Shown here in pieces: positions 62,465 to 64,000 of a DNA stretch of 64,000 bases. Position numbers and translations under genes: made by a program. This stretch comes from Companilactobacillus jidongensis (GTDB lineage: Bacteria; Bacillota; Bacilli; Lactobacillales; Lactobacillaceae), in the NCBI RefSeq assembly GCF_003946575.1, contig NZ_RHOP01000004.1:124001-188000 (forward strand), given 5' to 3'. Numbering within the stretch: the stretch's first letter is position 1; each line of letters begins with the position of its first letter. Under the pieces are notes generated by a model. The model was not told the DNA's origin, ran no database searches, and was given only the letters and a program-made list of their open reading frames with translations.

Positions 62465-62749
62465 TTATAAACTTGCTCCCCAAAGGTTATTTCCCAAATT
62501 ATTTAAGGAAGAAACCCTATGCCAACAAGTTTTCTCGGTTTCATTGAAGATAATTCCATCTGATAATTTAACAACCATCACTTTGTTAAAAAAATATTGC
62601 AGCGCACCCGTAAAAGCGGCTCCGTCTTTCTTCTTCAGGTCGATCAGAGTATCATTCACAAATTGTGCCGTTGCTGAATTATTGTGACATTTGTTTAACG
62701 CTGAACTAAAATTCTGCATAGCTTGGACAACTTCACCTTTGTTCACCAT
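62465..62749 (-). CDS. Bacteriocin immunity-like protein (paralogue of 62155-62448)
   Basis: About 94 residues, MVNKGEVVQAMQNFSSALNK start. It has no double-glycine leader, so it is not a bacteriocin precursor. The C-terminus (HRVSSLNNLGNNLWGASL) is moderately hydrophobic, as expected for contact with the membrane-inserted receptor complex. Alternative start GTG 9 bp upstream is less likely. See the paralogue for shared blocks. Confidence 0.6.
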   Translation of the reverse strand: MVNKGEVVQAMQNFSSALNKCHNNSATAQFVNDTLIDLKKKDGAAFTGALQYFFNKVMVVKLSDGIIFNETEKTCWHRVSSLNNLGNNLWGASL

Positions 62750-62817
62750 AATATCCACACCGCCTAATTATTATTTACCTATAGCTTAGCCATTTAGAAA
62801 TCATATGAATAAATATG

Positions 62818-62847
62818 TCCTGAAATAGGTACTTTTATATCTTGAAC
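62818..62847 (-). promoter_or_regulatory. Direct-repeat operator (bacteriocin regulon), copy 3
   Basis: Minus strand GTTCAAGA and TTTCAGGA, starts 22 bp apart; TAAGCT at 29 bp is the likely -10. Left half is the most diverged of the three copies. Confidence 0.6.
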
Positions 62848-62934
62848 TAAATTCTAAGTTAATATACTTAAAAGTAAATCGGAGTATACACAACAGAATA
62901 GTTATTTTGAAATTTTAATAAAATATAACTCAAA

Positions 62935-64000
62935 TTAATTCTTATCCAACAATTTATCAGAATAATATTTAAAAAATGTTTCTTTACCAGTGATCACATT
63001 AACTTTACCTGTCATACCAAAATGTAATTGTTTAGAGGTTTTCTCGTTAATCTCGGATTCCGATGTTACAACGTAATATGATCCATTATTGACTGGTACA
63101 GGTGCAATACTTATGTTGCTAATAGATCCTTCCATGACAATTGGCCTAGGTACATTGCGTACTATCTCCAATCGCAAACGTTGTCCTTTTTTAATTGAAG
63201 AAATATCCTTAGAAGAGATATAACTTTGCAATTTAACTTTGCTTCTACCATTTAATTTAGGATATATTCGTGCCAGTTCAGTTCCTGCACCAATATACTT
63301 AGCTCCCTTGGTTGATTCATCATTAAGATGAATTACTCCTGACTTAGACGCAGTAATCCGATAGTTTTTAGAAAGCTCCTTTAACTCCTTAATATTGGAA
63401 TTAACACTTCTCAAGTCTGAATTAACTTTAACTAATTGTTCAGAGATACTTGTTTGCTGGTCATTTTGTAACGACTCAATTTTTTCATTATTTGTTTCAA
63501 TACTATAATCAGTGTCATTGAAATCTTTCAATGATTCCTTTTGAGTTTTGGCGGAATTTAACTCATCCGTCATACTATCAAACTGCTGTTGTAGATTACT
63601 GAGGTAAGAGCCCCTAACACTATTCTTATCTGAACCAGCATTTAATTCACTCACATAATTATCGTAGATATAACCAAATTTAGCTGATGAAGGATAAGAT
63701 TCATTTTTTTGGATAGCATTAAATAATTTTTGATAGGCTTCTATATCTTGAGCTTTATTATCAATTGTCTTCTGATAAAGCTTAGACAAATCGGAAATTT
63801 TATTATTCGAATAGGCTGACTTATCTTTTAACATTTGATTCTCAATTGTATAAATACTTCTCTGATTCAAGTAATTATGTAATAGTTCACGATAACCAAA
63901 GGTATCATTCCCCTCAAAAGTATCAGCATTCTGTGATACCCCCTGTCGGAATAAATCTAACGCACTAATTTGGTTTTTTAATGTTTCCTTTTGATCATCT
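62935..64000 (-). CDS. Bacteriocin ABC exporter accessory protein, N-terminus cut by edge
   Basis: The reading frame stays open from 62935 to the right edge, so about 355 residues are visible and the N-terminus, including the membrane anchor, is missing. Long coiled-coil stretches (about 100-240 of the visible part) and a C-terminal barrel (SGVIHLNDES, LQSYISSKDISSIKKGQRLRLEI, HFGMTGKVNVITG) are those of LagD/ComB/MesE-type HlyD-family accessory proteins that assist processing-secretion ABC exporters. It is upstream of the immunity cluster on the same strand, so the exporter itself and the bacteriocin gene should lie beyond the right edge. Confidence 0.82.
   Translation of the reverse strand, partial: DDQKETLKNQISALDLFRQGVSQNADTFEGNDTFGYRELLHNYLNQRSIYTIENQMLKDKSAYSNNKISDLSKLYQKTIDNKAQDIEAYQKLFNAIQKNESYPSSAKFGYIYDNYVSELNAGSDKNSVRGSYLSNLQQQFDSMTDELNSAKTQKESLKDFNDTDYSIETNNEKIESLQNDQQTSISEQLVKVNSDLRSVNSNIKELKELSKNYRITASKSGVIHLNDESTKGAKYIGAGTELARIYPKLNGRSKVKLQSYISSKDISSIKKGQRLRLEIVRNVPRPIVMEGSISNISIAPVPVNNGSYYVVTSESEINEKTSKQLHFGMTGKVNVITGKETFFKYYSDKLLDKN

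Noticed and set aside
62465-62749. Bacteriocin precursor peptide
   Set aside because: No double-glycine leader; length and paralogy point to immunity-like proteins.
1-64000. Phage genes, transposases, integrases, plasmid replication genes
   Set aside because: None is visible. All transfer hints are limited to repeats and the toxin-antitoxin pair.
1-64000. CRISPR array
   Set aside because: The only regularly spaced repeats are the 21- and 22-bp period operators, which have two or three units and lie at promoters.

Overview
The window is chromosomal DNA from a low-GC Gram-positive bacterium, almost certainly a member of the Lactobacillaceae. The reasons are strong AGGAGG-type ribosome binding sites, some TTG starts, CcpA-type cre sites, a T-box leader, C-terminal SLAP (lactobacillar S-layer) domains on a secreted enzyme, class II bacteriocin-type immunity genes and YesMN-type regulators. 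Companilactobacillus or a close relative is my best guess, but that is impression, not proof. I see no transposase, phage gene or CRISPR array.

Left part (1-17,650). A fumarase gene cut by the left edge is followed by a flavodoxin/NAD(P)-binding pair, two tandem histidine phosphatases, and an NrtR-like regulator with a NiaP-like transporter (probably NAD precursor uptake). Next is a carbamoyl-phosphate ATP-yielding cluster: ornithine carbamoyltransferase, carbamate kinase and a YfcC-type transporter, with no arginine deiminase. It is divergent from a GlnK/GlnL-like two-component system. Then come tRNA-Asn, a PEP-carboxykinase-like P-loop protein, and a regulator that fuses a degenerate ABC ATPase to a LytTR DNA-binding domain. 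That regulator lies directly upstream of an ABC exporter whose promoter carries three direct repeats at an exact 21-bp period.

Centre (17,940-42,350). This is a coherent N-glycan or mannoprotein foraging locus and the main system in the window. A secreted GH18 endo-beta-N-acetylglucosaminidase with SLAP anchors would release glycans. Two lipoprotein binding proteins, two CUT1 permeases and an MsmK-like ATPase would import them. Cytoplasmic GH92, GH38 and GH125 alpha-mannosidases, a GH20 hexosaminidase, a GH1 enzyme and a ROK kinase would take them apart. A YesMN-type two-component system with a DUF624 protein, a GntR/LacI-type regulator, a PucR-type regulator and several cre-like sites provide control. 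The GH1 enzyme has an incomplete phospho-sugar signature and sits in the same locus as an unusual ROK kinase, so the fate of the Man-beta-GlcNAc core is an open and interesting point.

Right part (42,500-64,000). Small lipoproteins and membrane proteins surround a hairpin-rich non-coding stretch. Then come a MacAB/YknXYZ-like efflux operon, a NhaC-family transporter behind a T-box leader with a probable Tyr specifier, two unexplained structured RNA or repeat elements (one with a pseudoknot), a polar amino acid ABC importer, and a BceAB-like peptide-resistance transporter. The BceAB and YknXYZ-like operons share a TTACA-N4-TGTAA-type operator. A MazEF-like module sits between two near-identical terminators and is followed by an ABC-F ATPase. 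The window ends in a bacteriocin immunity cluster whose three promoters carry direct repeats at an exact 22-bp period, next to a bacteriocin exporter accessory gene cut by the right edge.
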